Of a stretch of 64,000 nucleotides of DNA, positions 8,371 through 16,800 are shown piece by piece. Origin of the DNA: Candidatus Thiovulum stygium (GTDB lineage: Bacteria; Campylobacterota; Campylobacteria; Campylobacterales; Thiovulaceae). Location of the stretch: NCBI GenBank assembly GCA_021582295.1, contig CP091137.1:336970-400969 (forward strand). The letters run 5' to 3'. Within the stretch, counting starts at the first letter, position 1. Every line of letters starts with the position of its first letter. The notes below the pieces were generated by a model, which saw only the letters and a list, made by a program, of their open reading frames with translations, made no database searches and was not told the DNA's origin. The translations under genes were made by a program, and so were the position numbers.

Positions 8371-8921
8371 ATATATCTTTAGTTTTAGGAACTTCTCTTG
8401 TTTTGGTTGGTGGAATTTTTTATATAATGCAAAATAAAGAATCTGATATTCCAACCTCATCAGTTCGAGAAAATATATCTTTGCCAAAAGAGTCTAAAAT
8501 TCAAAATAGAGTTAAAGATAATAATGACGAAGATCTAAATAATATGCCTCCACAAATTCCAGCTTCAATTGTAAATCATAAATCTCAAGTTGAAAATCAA
8601 TATAAAGATGAAGATGAAATTCGTGATGAGGTAAAATCTGAAAATGATATTGAATCAGAAGTAGCAAATGAAGAACAAAATCGAGAAAATGAGCAAAATA
8701 GTTCTTCATCTGTAAATAAGCAATTAACAGATGAAGAGGTTGAAGCTGAAATTCAAAAAGCTATGGCAAAATATCCTCGACCACCAGTTCCTGTTGATTT
8801 AGTTCCATATGATGAGCGAGATAAAAATTCTTATCGTCTGCCTACTGAAACAGAGAGTCAAAATGGTGTTGGTGATATGCCTCCAGTTCCGCCAACAATG
8901 TTAATTCAAAATCAAAAATAA
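8367..8921 (+). CDS. Membrane-anchored acidic protein with two MPP motifs
   Basis: 184 residues from the ATG at 8367, which overlaps the previous stop as ATGA; an in-frame TTG lies two codons upstream. One N-terminal membrane segment (residues 2-20), then a low-complexity, very acidic linker rich in Glu, Asn and Ser, probably disordered. NMPPQIPAS near residue 57 and GDMPPVPPTM near the C-terminus repeat the motif of neighbouring proteins. Likely anchored in the inner membrane and exposed to the periplasm. A second octamer copy lies at 8625. Function unknown. Confidence 0.55.
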   Translation: MNISLVLGTSLVLVGGIFYIMQNKESDIPTSSVRENISLPKESKIQNRVKDNNDEDLNNMPPQIPASIVNHKSQVENQYKDEDEIRDEVKSENDIESEVANEEQNRENEQNSSSSVNKQLTDEEVEAEIQKAMAKYPRPPVPVDLVPYDERDKNSYRLPTETESQNGVGDMPPVPPTMLIQNQK

Positions 8922-8949
8922 ATTTATTAAACTACTAGGAGTATATAAA

Positions 8950-9459
8950 ATGAAAAAATTAGTGTCAGCCTTAACAGTTGTTTCTTTAACAACATCAGTT
9001 TCTCTTTTTGCAGGTGGCGATATGCCTCCAATGCTTCCATCTTTTGGTACAAAAGCACCAAAAACTTATCCAACAAGTTGTAATTCTTTACCGCAAATGA
9101 TCGTTTTTTTACCTCCTCCAATGGAAGTTGATTTTATTCAATGTAAAAATGATTTAAATATGCCCTCTCTTGAAGATTCTCTCGAAGTTTTAAAAGCTAA
9201 ATTTAACGGTTTAAAAATTAGTGATGTTAAAATTTCTTTAGCAGAAGGTTTTTATCAACTCTATAGAATAACTTTTAAAGTTGGTGAAGATAAAAAAGAA
9301 TTATTAGTTAATAGCGAATTATCTAAATTTATTGATAATCCAGTTATTTCTGTATTTAAAGCTCCTGTAAAAGAAGAAGTTAAAGTTCCAGCATCAACAC
9401 CTACTATTGTTCCTTCAACTTTACCAACTGTGCCAATGGCAGAAAGTCAAACAAAATAG
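8950..9459 (+). CDS. Exported protein with MPPMLP motif
   Basis: 169 residues with a clear signal peptide (MKKLVSALTVVSLTTSVSLFA, cleavage before GGDMPP). The mature N-terminus begins with the cluster motif GDMPPMLPSFG; two Cys follow (TSCNSL, FIQCKN). A compact central domain (residues 65-135) and a Pro/Thr/Val-rich tail complete the protein. GGAG at 8938-8941 precedes the start. It ends one base before the SapC-family gene. No known family; probably periplasmic or surface exposed. Confidence 0.6.
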   Translation: MKKLVSALTVVSLTTSVSLFAGGDMPPMLPSFGTKAPKTYPTSCNSLPQMIVFLPPPMEVDFIQCKNDLNMPSLEDSLEVLKAKFNGLKISDVKISLAEGFYQLYRITFKVGEDKKELLVNSELSKFIDNPVISVFKAPVKEEVKVPASTPTIVPSTLPTVPMAESQTK

Positions 9460-10176
9460 ATGATCGAAAAAATGTTCAAAAAACCTGTTTTACTTACAAA
9501 ACAGAATAAAGATATCAAATTCTCTCAGTTAAAAAATTATAAACATTCAAGAAATTTAGGGGCTATTGCTATAAATTATCTTGAAATTTCTGAAATTAGC
9601 AAACATTATCCAATATTTTTCGTAAAAGATGGAGAATTCTTTACTCCAATAGCTCTTCTTGGAGCAAAAAGTGATACAAATCTTTTTGTTAATAAAAGTG
9701 GTGAATGGAGCGGACACAGATATATTCCAGCATTAATTAGACTTTATCCATTTATATTTTCAAAACCTGATAATAGTGGTGATTCTACAGTTGTTTCAAT
9801 AGCTTATGATTCTGAATTTGATGGTTTAAATGATCATAATGGCGAAAGATTTTTTAAAGATGATCTATCGCTTTCTGATTTTGGTTCAAGAGTTATGAAA
9901 TTTGCTGAAGATACTTTTATAGCAATTAATCGTACTCAACAAATGTTAAATATAGCAAAAGAAATTGGTCTATTAGTTCAAATAGATATTACTTTTGGTA
10001 AAAATGGCGAACGAGATCATAAAATTAATGGTTTATGGCAAATAGATAGAATAAAACTTAATAGTTTAACTGATGACGAATTATTAAAATTAACCAAAAG
10101 CGGAACACTTCATTTGATTTATAATCATATAGACTCTGCAAATAATTTTGATAATTTGGTAAATAAGATAGTATAA
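9460..10176 (+). CDS. SapC family protein
   Basis: 238 residues. Recognised by the SapC-family core: HRYIPALIRLYPFIF (near residue 90), an acidic FDGLNDHNGERFF stretch and TQQMLNIAKEIGLL. SapC was named from the surface-layer locus of Campylobacter fetus; the family is widespread near genes for secreted or surface proteins, and its biochemical role is not established. No signal peptide, so probably cytoplasmic. It abuts the MPPMLP gene (1 bp) and precedes the LPP20-like gene, supporting a surface-structure role for the cluster. Confidence 0.75.
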   Translation: MIEKMFKKPVLLTKQNKDIKFSQLKNYKHSRNLGAIAINYLEISEISKHYPIFFVKDGEFFTPIALLGAKSDTNLFVNKSGEWSGHRYIPALIRLYPFIFSKPDNSGDSTVVSIAYDSEFDGLNDHNGERFFKDDLSLSDFGSRVMKFAEDTFIAINRTQQMLNIAKEIGLLVQIDITFGKNGERDHKINGLWQIDRIKLNSLTDDELLKLTKSGTLHLIYNHIDSANNFDNLVNKIV

Positions 10177-10249
10177 GTTTCCGATATTGCTATTGGTTGC
10201 CATAATTTATATAAAACGGCAAAAATTTTAAATTTATAAGGATGCCACA

Positions 10250-10789
10250 ATGAAAAAGCTAGTTCTGTTTTCATCGTTTTTGGCTTCTCTTTCGTTAATA
10301 TTTTCAACAGGTTGTGCTACTAAAAAAGACACAAAACCTGTTGTTAAGAAAAAAGAGGGTCAAGAAGAGATTTTAAGTGAAGATATTATTCCAAATTCAC
10401 CAATTTTAAAAAGTCAAAAAATAATGACAATTTCAGCTAAAGGTTTAGGAGTTGCTCCAACTAATACAACTTCACCTGCTCAAGCTCTTGCACTTGCAAA
10501 ACGAGCAGCTGTTGTTGATGCTTATAGACAACTTGGTGAAAAGATGTACGGTATCAGAGTAGATGCAAAAGATACTATTAGAGATATGGCTTCAAGAAGT
10601 TCTATTGTTAAAACAAGATTATTAGCAGTTATTAAAAATGCTGAAATAGTTGATGAAACTTTTAATAATGGTCTTTATGAGATTACAATGGAAGTTAAAT
10701 TAGATGCTAGTAAATGGAATAAAATTTTAGCTGGTACTGAACTTGGAGCAATATTAACTCCAAAATTAAAACTTATTGAGAATATTTAA
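10250..10789 (+). CDS. FlgP/LPP20-like lipoprotein
   Basis: 179 residues. Signal peptide with lipobox FSTGC (Cys22). Residues 60-160 form an LPP20-type domain: ISAKGLGVAP, SPAQALALAKRAAVVDAYRQLGE and a C-terminal strand LYEITMEVKLDASKW. In Campylobacter FlgP is an outer-membrane lipoprotein that builds the basal disk of the flagellar motor; in Helicobacter Lpp20 is a surface lipoprotein. Context here is a surface cluster rather than flgQ, so which of these roles applies is open. The gap before it (10177-10249) probably holds its own promoter. Confidence 0.75.
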   Translation: MKKLVLFSSFLASLSLIFSTGCATKKDTKPVVKKKEGQEEILSEDIIPNSPILKSQKIMTISAKGLGVAPTNTTSPAQALALAKRAAVVDAYRQLGEKMYGIRVDAKDTIRDMASRSSIVKTRLLAVIKNAEIVDETFNNGLYEITMEVKLDASKWNKILAGTELGAILTPKLKLIENI

Positions 10790-10794
10790 ATTTA

Positions 10795-10953
10795 ATGATT
10801 AAATCATCACTCTTTTTATTAGCAGTATCTCTACTGCTTTCTGGTTGTTATGTTCATATGGGCTGGGGAACACCTGTTATGGTTGAAAATCAAGTTCAAC
10901 AAGCTCCAATGCAAAGACAACCTATAGATTCTGGTTATTATAGAGAAGAGTAG
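10795..10953 (+). CDS. Small lipoprotein (52 residues)
   Basis: ATG at 10795, TAG at 10951. Signal peptide with lipobox LLSGC (Cys18), then a 34-residue mature peptide YVHMGWGTPVMVENQVQQ-- rich in Gln and Met and ending in tyrosines. It starts 5 nt after the LPP20-like gene and ends 19 nt before the large Cys-repeat lipoprotein. Reminiscent of small Campylobacterota motor or disk lipoproteins, but no family can be named. Position, lipobox and codon use make it a real gene. Confidence 0.6.
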   Translation: MIKSSLFLLAVSLLLSGCYVHMGWGTPVMVENQVQQAPMQRQPIDSGYYREE

Positions 10954-10972
10954 TATATTAAAAGGGATATAA

Positions 10973-13900
10973 ATGTCGGGAATGTCTAAATTTTTTAATG
11001 CTGTTTTTATCATTTCACTATTAGCTCTATTCAGTGGGTGTTCGAAACTCGGAGACAGTTTGGGAATAGACATTCCTGAAGATAATATTATTGATAAACA
11101 AATCAATAAAACTATTTATTATCCAATTCGTGATCAAATATGCAGTTGGGGTTTTAGAACTAGTGGCTGTATAGAAGAAAATACAACTACAAATGTGATT
11201 GATAACAATGATTCTAATGATACAAATAATAGTATAACTTGTCCAAGTGGTTACACTTTAACTGATGGAACTTGTGTAGATAGTAGCGGTTCGAAATTAA
11301 AAGATGTTGTATCTAAATGGTTCGATATCTTAACTACAAAACAACAACAACTTGTTAAAGAAGATAAAAATAATATAAATTCTAATAATAAAGATTTAAC
11401 AGCTATTACACTTATTGGTAATTTAACAAATGATAAATTATTAATGAAAAAGAATACAAAAGTTGTTTTACCTTATTATATTTATAATACAAAAGTTGAA
11501 TCTCAAATAGCTATTACGGGTAGCTCTAATATTTCAAAAGTAAAGCCTGTTTTAATTGATTCTCCAAATGGAACTTTTAAAATTGTTGATTCCAACTCAA
11601 TAGTCTTTTTAGAACTCTCTGCACTTGGGGCAGTTGGAGATAGTGCATCAATAAATTTAAAAGTTCAAGAGATGGATGCTTCAAAATATGATGAAGAAGA
11701 TTTAAATGTTTCAATTGTTGATGATAATTTAACATATACATATAATCCAGTTAGTCTATTTTTTACATATAAAACTATCATAATCGAAGAAGATGATTCA
11801 AGAAATATATCTTTTGGGATATCTTATACAATAGATTCTAATGTTACAGTTGCTGTTAGAAGTGATATTGAAAAAATAATGAGTGGAACAGATACAACTC
11901 TTGATTTAACAACAAGTCTTAATAATGACATAGTTGGGACTTTTATCATAAATGATAAAGGAGTAGTACCTTTTTCTTTTAGACTTGATGCAAAAGGTAA
12001 AGCTGGAGATACAATGAAGCTCTATTTAGTTGCACGAGATAGTAAAGGTAATTTTGATTTTCAAGAATTCAATGTTTTAATTGTTAAAAAAGGTCAGGGA
12101 GATTATCCTGATAGTAATAGTACAACAGATAATCAAACTAATAACAACACTGATTCAAATACATCTTCTATAACGGGTAATGATTACGAATTATTGTCAA
12201 ATGCAAAGAAATTGTTAGTTACTGAAGATGATAACAATCATGAACCAACATCATCAACAAAACCAGTTATTACATTTTTTGATTCTAATAAACAACCTAT
12301 TAAAATACCGAAAGGTAAAACTATATCAACTAGTTTTTATGTTAAAGATAAAGATAATGGTGATATTTATACTATCTTATATGATGATATTAATAAAGTA
12401 AAAGCAAATATGATAGGTTACGGGAAATATACAGTTACTTATTCAAATAAACTATTTTATATGACTCTTGAAGCAGTTGGAAATGTAGGAGATGAGGTAA
12501 ATATTACTATTTATTCACAAAATAGAAATGATTCAACTCAATATGATAAAGAATCTTTTAGAGTTGAAATTATTGATGAAAATGCAACTGGAACATATAT
12601 TCCTCCAGAAATTGCAACTGGATATAAAGCACTTTACATCGAAGAAAACAGTTATAGAGATGGATTAGTGTTACAAACAGTTTCAAGTTCCAATATTGAT
12701 CCAAATGTAACTGTTAGCAATGAAAATGTTGCTAAATTTTTAGGACTAACCAAAAAGTCTTCTGGATATTATCAGTTTGGAATTAAAGCTATTGGAAAAA
12801 ATGGTAATGAAACATCTTTAACAATAGATCTTGTAGATGGTTCTAATAGAGCTACACCAATAACAATTCCTGTATATATTGTGGGCACAGGTAAATTAAG
12901 TGATTATATTAATAACGAAACAAAAGGTGGGGACACAAACAATACAAATAACACTGATAGAAATAATACAACTTGTCAAACTGGTTATCATCTTGTTGGA
13001 ACAAATTGTGTTCAAGATACAAATAACACTGATAGAAACAATACAACTTGTCAAACTGGTTATCATCTTGTTGGAACAAATTGTGTTCAAGATACAAATA
13101 ACACTGAAACAAACAACACAACTTGTCAAACTGGTTATCATCTTGAAAATGGCTCTTGTATAATCGATGAAATAAATGTTACTTGTCCTACTGGAACTTA
13201 TCTTAAAGATGGTCAATGTGTTTCATTAAATGGTGATACAAATGTTACTCCAAGCTGTTCGACTGGGTATCATTTATCTGATGGCAAATGTGTCGCCGAT
13301 GAGGTTACTCCAACTTGTAGCACTGGTTATACTTTAAAAGATGGTCAATGTGTTTCAAATACCGATGGCACAACAATTCCTCCAGTTTGTGATGTAGGTT
13401 ATAAATTACAAAATGGAATGTGTGTTGAGAATCCTGTTTGTAATGATGGATATCATCTTGAAAATGGCTCGTGTATTATTGATGTAGTTACTTGTGGAAC
13501 TGGTTTTACAGAAGTTAATGGTACTTGTATAAAAAACGAGACAAATACAACTGAAGATAGAAATACCAGCAATATTCCTTATGAAGAATGGACTGATACA
13601 GAAAAGGCTGAAAAATCTATTGAAATCTGTTTCTTGAAAATTACTGAAACTGGTTATGTTTCTCTCAATGCTCAAACTATTTTAGCCGAAGGTTATACTA
13701 ATAGTGCTGGAACTATTGTTTTACATAGTCAAAAGGCTTCAGTAATTAATGGTGTATCTCAAAATGTTTCAATTACAATGGTTTATAAAGAAATAGCAAC
13801 AGCCAAATCTACTAATAAATTTTTAGATGCAACTTATACTCTTCCCAAATTTAGAATCGATTATACAGTTGATTATGCAAATAGTACATTTTATGTTATC

Positions 13901-14005
13901 GACAATGGTAACGGTAAATGTTATATAAATACTTTTCCAGCAGATGGTTCTATACCTTTTGGTGTTCTTGAACTTGTTAAACCTGCTGATATTCCTACAA
14001 ATTAA
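10973..14005 (+). CDS. Large Cys-repeat surface lipoprotein
   Basis: 1010 residues. Signal peptide with lipobox FSGC (Cys near 23). Two related beta-sandwich-like blocks follow (about residues 120-385 and 410-645); each has TVEDD-like openings and a GAVGD / GNVGD / GKAGD turn, suggesting an internal duplication of cadherin- or Ig-like domains. Around these are ten copies of a two-Cys unit C-x3-Y-x-L-x2-G-x-C (one near residue 83, nine between 665 and 855), joined by Asn/Thr-rich linkers. A Cys-poor C-terminal domain closes it. Three units are 75-nt DNA repeats. An outer-membrane-tethered adhesin or matrix protein is the best guess. Confidence 0.7.
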   Translation: MSGMSKFFNAVFIISLLALFSGCSKLGDSLGIDIPEDNIIDKQINKTIYYPIRDQICSWGFRTSGCIEENTTTNVIDNNDSNDTNNSITCPSGYTLTDGTCVDSSGSKLKDVVSKWFDILTTKQQQLVKEDKNNINSNNKDLTAITLIGNLTNDKLLMKKNTKVVLPYYIYNTKVESQIAITGSSNISKVKPVLIDSPNGTFKIVDSNSIVFLELSALGAVGDSASINLKVQEMDASKYDEEDLNVSIVDDNLTYTYNPVSLFFTYKTIIIEEDDSRNISFGISYTIDSNVTVAVRSDIEKIMSGTDTTLDLTTSLNNDIVGTFIINDKGVVPFSFRLDAKGKAGDTMKLYLVARDSKGNFDFQEFNVLIVKKGQGDYPDSNSTTDNQTNNNTDSNTSSITGNDYELLSNAKKLLVTEDDNNHEPTSSTKPVITFFDSNKQPIKIPKGKTISTSFYVKDKDNGDIYTILYDDINKVKANMIGYGKYTVTYSNKLFYMTLEAVGNVGDEVNITIYSQNRNDSTQYDKESFRVEIIDENATGTYIPPEIATGYKALYIEENSYRDGLVLQTVSSSNIDPNVTVSNENVAKFLGLTKKSSGYYQFGIKAIGKNGNETSLTIDLVDGSNRATPITIPVYIVGTGKLSDYINNETKGGDTNNTNNTDRNNTTCQTGYHLVGTNCVQDTNNTDRNNTTCQTGYHLVGTNCVQDTNNTETNNTTCQTGYHLENGSCIIDEINVTCPTGTYLKDGQCVSLNGDTNVTPSCSTGYHLSDGKCVADEVTPTCSTGYTLKDGQCVSNTDGTTIPPVCDVGYKLQNGMCVENPVCNDGYHLENGSCIIDVVTCGTGFTEVNGTCIKNETNTTEDRNTSNIPYEEWTDTEKAEKSIEICFLKITETGYVSLNAQTILAEGYTNSAGTIVLHSQKASVINGVSQNVSITMVYKEIATAKSTNKFLDATYTLPKFRIDYTVDYANSTFYVIDNGNGKCYINTFPADGSIPFGVLELVKPADIPTN
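12944..13168 (+). repeat. Three tandem 75-bp units in the Cys-repeat gene
   Basis: Units start at 12944, 13019 and 13094; the first two are nearly identical, the third diverges in its second half. Each encodes 25 residues: an Asn/Thr linker and one C-x10-C unit. In-frame copy-number change would lengthen or shorten the protein without breaking it. Confidence 0.9.
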
Positions 14006-14030
14006 ATAATACTTATAAACACTTAAATTC

Positions 14031-14051
14031 GGAATGGCTTATAGCCATTCC
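14031..14051. terminator. Bidirectional hairpin between convergent genes
   Basis: GGAATGGC and GCCATTCC form a perfect 8-bp stem with loop TTATA, between the plus-strand lipoprotein gene and the minus-strand pseudopilin gene. Confidence 0.65.
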
Positions 14052-14056
14052 ATTAA

Positions 14057-14782
14057 TTAAAAACTACAATCTTCTATATAAATATATCCGTTAGGTTCTA
14101 AATTAAAACATAAACTATCTTTAGATTTATCAGATAATTTAAATTGAACTGTTTCACGAAGTTGATGTTTAAATGGATGTAAAGTCGTATTATCATCGGC
14201 ATAAGCACTTAATGTCATCCTTCCTTTAGTTGGAAAAAGATAAACTCGTCCAAAATTGTCAAAAAAGATGAGAATAGTGTTACCTTCAGTAATACTTTTT
14301 TCATATTCTTGTCCCGATTTATATCTGATTTTTATGCTTTGTGTATTAAATTTATATGTTAAATTTAAATCATCATTTAAAAGTCCAGTTAAATATTTCC
14401 GAGTTTCTGGATCAATTGCAACTTCATCATTATTTGTTTTTGCGGTTGCAGGTTGAAAATTCCAAGTTCCGTTAAATGTGGCTCTGTCATGATATATAGA
14501 ATAAAAAATTTGATTCTTGCTCATTTGAATTTGAACTTGCCACATTCCTTTAAACCAATATTTAGTATTTGCAATATCTTCATTTGAATTACTATCAGGT
14601 TTAAATTTAAATTTATCATCAAAAAGTGCCAAAGATTGAGTATATTGAATATGTTTCATAAGTTGGTCTCGAGCAATAATTAAATTATTATTATCTATTT
14701 GTATAGATACAGCACTTATTATACCTAAAATTGCAATTACAACAACTAATTCAAGAACAGTAAAACTCTTTTTTTTATTCAA
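14057..14782 (-). CDS. GspH-like type II pseudopilin
   Basis: 241 residues. Prepilin signal MNKKKS-FTVLELVVVIAILGIISAVSI: short positive leader, Phe at +1, Glu at +5 and a 20-residue hydrophobic helix. The residue before the cleavage site is Ser, where Gly is almost invariant, so processing by the prepilin peptidase may be altered. The C-terminal globular domain has two Cys near the end (SLCFNLEP, YIEDCSF) and fits a minor pseudopilin (GspH/FimT-like). It lies far from the T2SS operon at 49911-57176 and may serve it. Confidence 0.75.
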   Translation of the reverse strand: MNKKKSFTVLELVVVIAILGIISAVSIQIDNNNLIIARDQLMKHIQYTQSLALFDDKFKFKPDSNSNEDIANTKYWFKGMWQVQIQMSKNQIFYSIYHDRATFNGTWNFQPATAKTNNDEVAIDPETRKYLTGLLNDDLNLTYKFNTQSIKIRYKSGQEYEKSITEGNTILIFFDNFGRVYLFPTKGRMTLSAYADDNTTLHPFKHQLRETVQFKLSDKSKDSLCFNLEPNGYIYIEDCSF

Positions 14783-14787
14783 ATTAT

Positions 14788-16221
14788 TTATTTTTCTCTT
14801 TCATTTCGAATTAATAGCTCAGTTTTTAATAAACTATCTTTATATAAATTTTCTTCTACAATTTGACTTTTTTGTAAATTAACTTCTGTCAAGATTCTAT
14901 CTTTTGAAATTACAATACCAGAAATATTTGCTCCAAAGTGAGATAAATCTTTTCTTAAAAGTGAAATTCCAATAGAGTTATATTTTGTATTTGAAAGAGA
15001 CAAATCATATATTGTAGGAAAGATATCTTTGTGAGAACCATATAAATTTGTATCTATATTATGATATTCAAGTGAATTTAGAATATCCTTTGGGATATAT
15101 ATATATAACGGGATTCGTTTATAATTTACAACCTCATCAGGATTAGAACTGTATTTTAAGATTCCGTTAGGAATATTATGGTCAGCTGTAATTACAATAA
15201 TAGTATTTTTACCTAATGCTGAATTTTTTATTTTAGTGATAAATTTACCAAGCGAATGCAAAGCATATTGAAACGATAAAAATCTAGCTTTTGCTAAATC
15301 TAAATTACCATTTATATTTTCGCTAAATCTATCTGAAAAATTTAACGATGGCGAAATCCACTCTCGAGGCAATTTATATGGCGGGTGATTATCCGTTGTT
15401 AATGCAAAAATAAATTGTGATTTCTTACTTTCATTTAAAATTTTATAAATATGGTTATATAAATATTCGTCGTGAATTCCCCACGGATGCAAAAAATCAC
15501 GATTTCCAAAATAATTTTGAGCATTTTTTAAAATATGAGCTTTACCTTCAACACTTGCAAAACCTTGAACTTTTGCAAAATCACCGATGTTTCTCCAAGA
15601 CAAATCACCGCCATATATAAATCTTGAAAAATATCCAGCTCTATTATATATTTCAGATGGAGCAAAACTAAAATTTTGATGTGCATCACGGGATTCAACA
15701 AATGGCATCGATTCAGGTCTTAACTGAATATTTAACATTAAAGATTCAAGACTTTCAATCGTTCCGTTGCCACTTGCGATAAAATTTGTCCAAAGAAAAT
15801 CACTATTAAAATGGGCTTTTAATTCTCCCATAATATTAAAATTCTCGTTATTATATTCGAGAGGTAAATAGCCAAAACTCTCAACCATGATAAAAACTAC
15901 ATTTGGCTTAATTTTTTCTAAAGTTTGATTTGATGGAGTTATATATTCAGTTTCATTTAAAATTTTATTAATATTTAAATCGTTAAAGTTATAACCAAGT
16001 TTAGATATCAAATCATAGTTTCCATTTTTAAATTTTAGTCGTAATTTAAGAGCTTCAATAAAATATTTTGCACCATTTTGAGAAAGAGAATTTATAAATC
16101 TATTTTCAGAAAGAGTTGGCACCATCGTACCTAATGGATACATTTCAAAAGTTCCGCGAATTGCAACAAAATTAATTCCAAGTAGCGAAACTGAAAAAGC
16201 GATTTTTTGCCAAATTCTCAT
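14788..16221 (-). CDS. LtaS-like sulfatase-fold enzyme (phosphoglycerol/phosphoethanolamine transferase type), short N-terminus
   Basis: 477 residues. The catalytic domain starts at about residue 105: VVFIMVESFGY (first metal site), SGNGTIESLESLM with the nucleophilic Thr in the N-G-T context, TTDNHPPYKLP and ITADHNIPNG (metal His/Asp). Such enzymes transfer phosphoglycerol or phosphoethanolamine to envelope glycans. Relatives have four or five N-terminal membrane helices; here only one (residues 7-24) precedes the linker. The start is fixed by the PqiC-like stop 5 nt upstream, so the membrane part is either lost or encoded elsewhere. Confidence 0.75.
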   Translation of the reverse strand: MRIWQKIAFSVSLLGINFVAIRGTFEMYPLGTMVPTLSENRFINSLSQNGAKYFIEALKLRLKFKNGNYDLISKLGYNFNDLNINKILNETEYITPSNQTLEKIKPNVVFIMVESFGYLPLEYNNENFNIMGELKAHFNSDFLWTNFIASGNGTIESLESLMLNIQLRPESMPFVESRDAHQNFSFAPSEIYNRAGYFSRFIYGGDLSWRNIGDFAKVQGFASVEGKAHILKNAQNYFGNRDFLHPWGIHDEYLYNHIYKILNESKKSQFIFALTTDNHPPYKLPREWISPSLNFSDRFSENINGNLDLAKARFLSFQYALHSLGKFITKIKNSALGKNTIIVITADHNIPNGILKYSSNPDEVVNYKRIPLYIYIPKDILNSLEYHNIDTNLYGSHKDIFPTIYDLSLSNTKYNSIGISLLRKDLSHFGANISGIVISKDRILTEVNLQKSQIVEENLYKDSLLKTELLIRNEREK

Positions 16222-16225
16222 TAAT

Positions 16226-16800
16226 TTAATCTTTTAACAAGCAAGAATTTATCCATTCTGACAATAATTCTCGTTGAGTTTCTATATAATTATCTATGCT
16301 GTTGTTTTTAGTAGCTTTTTTCAATGAAATATATTTCTCTAATTTTACATTTTGACTATTTTTATCAAAAATTCTGCAATTTCCATCAAAAAGTATTTCA
16401 CCTCCAAGTTTTCCATAAAATTGTTGAATTTCACCATACCATTGATATTTTGGTTGCGAACGATTTTCTGATGGATATTTATAAATTATATATTGTTGAT
16501 TTTTTTCTCTAAGTTCTTTTATAACAAATTGAGTAATCTCTTCCTGAAAATTTCCACCCCATTGATAAGTTTCTTCAAATTTAAGTTCATTTTCAGAAAC
16601 TTTAAACACAATTTGAGGTCGATTTAAAGCTTTTGATATTTTTACAGTTTCAACACCGATTTCTTCTTGTTTTATACTTTTATTTATATTTTTTCTATCT
16701 AAATTATCTTTTAAATTTAAAATAGAATAATAATGAATTTTAGAGTATTCACATCCTGAAAAAAATATCCAAAAATAATATATTTAAGATATTTCTTCAA
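16226..16800 (-). CDS. PqiC-like ABC transport auxiliary lipoprotein, frameshifted
   Basis: The uninterrupted C-terminal part (127 residues, to 16609) matches the ABC_trans_aux lipoprotein domain (YQWGGNFQEEITQFV). Upstream, the same frame encodes FSGCEYSKIHYYSILNL, a lipobox without a start. A TTG at 16800, inside the 3' end of addA, encodes MKKYLKYIIFGYF and meets the lipobox if one base is added to the A7 run at 16759-16765. The full product is then about 190 residues with a normal lipoprotein signal. Family members partner MCE/Mla-type lipid transport systems; none is nearby. Confidence 0.6.

Noticed and set aside
12944-13168. Regular repeats that could suggest a CRISPR array.
   Set aside because: They are tandem, in frame, without spacers, and encode Cys-repeat units; no cas genes are present.
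12896-13216. Open frames antisense or shifted within the Asn/Thr-rich repeat region.
   Set aside because: They are by-products of the repeat and of low-complexity codons; the plus-strand lipoprotein frame spans the whole region.
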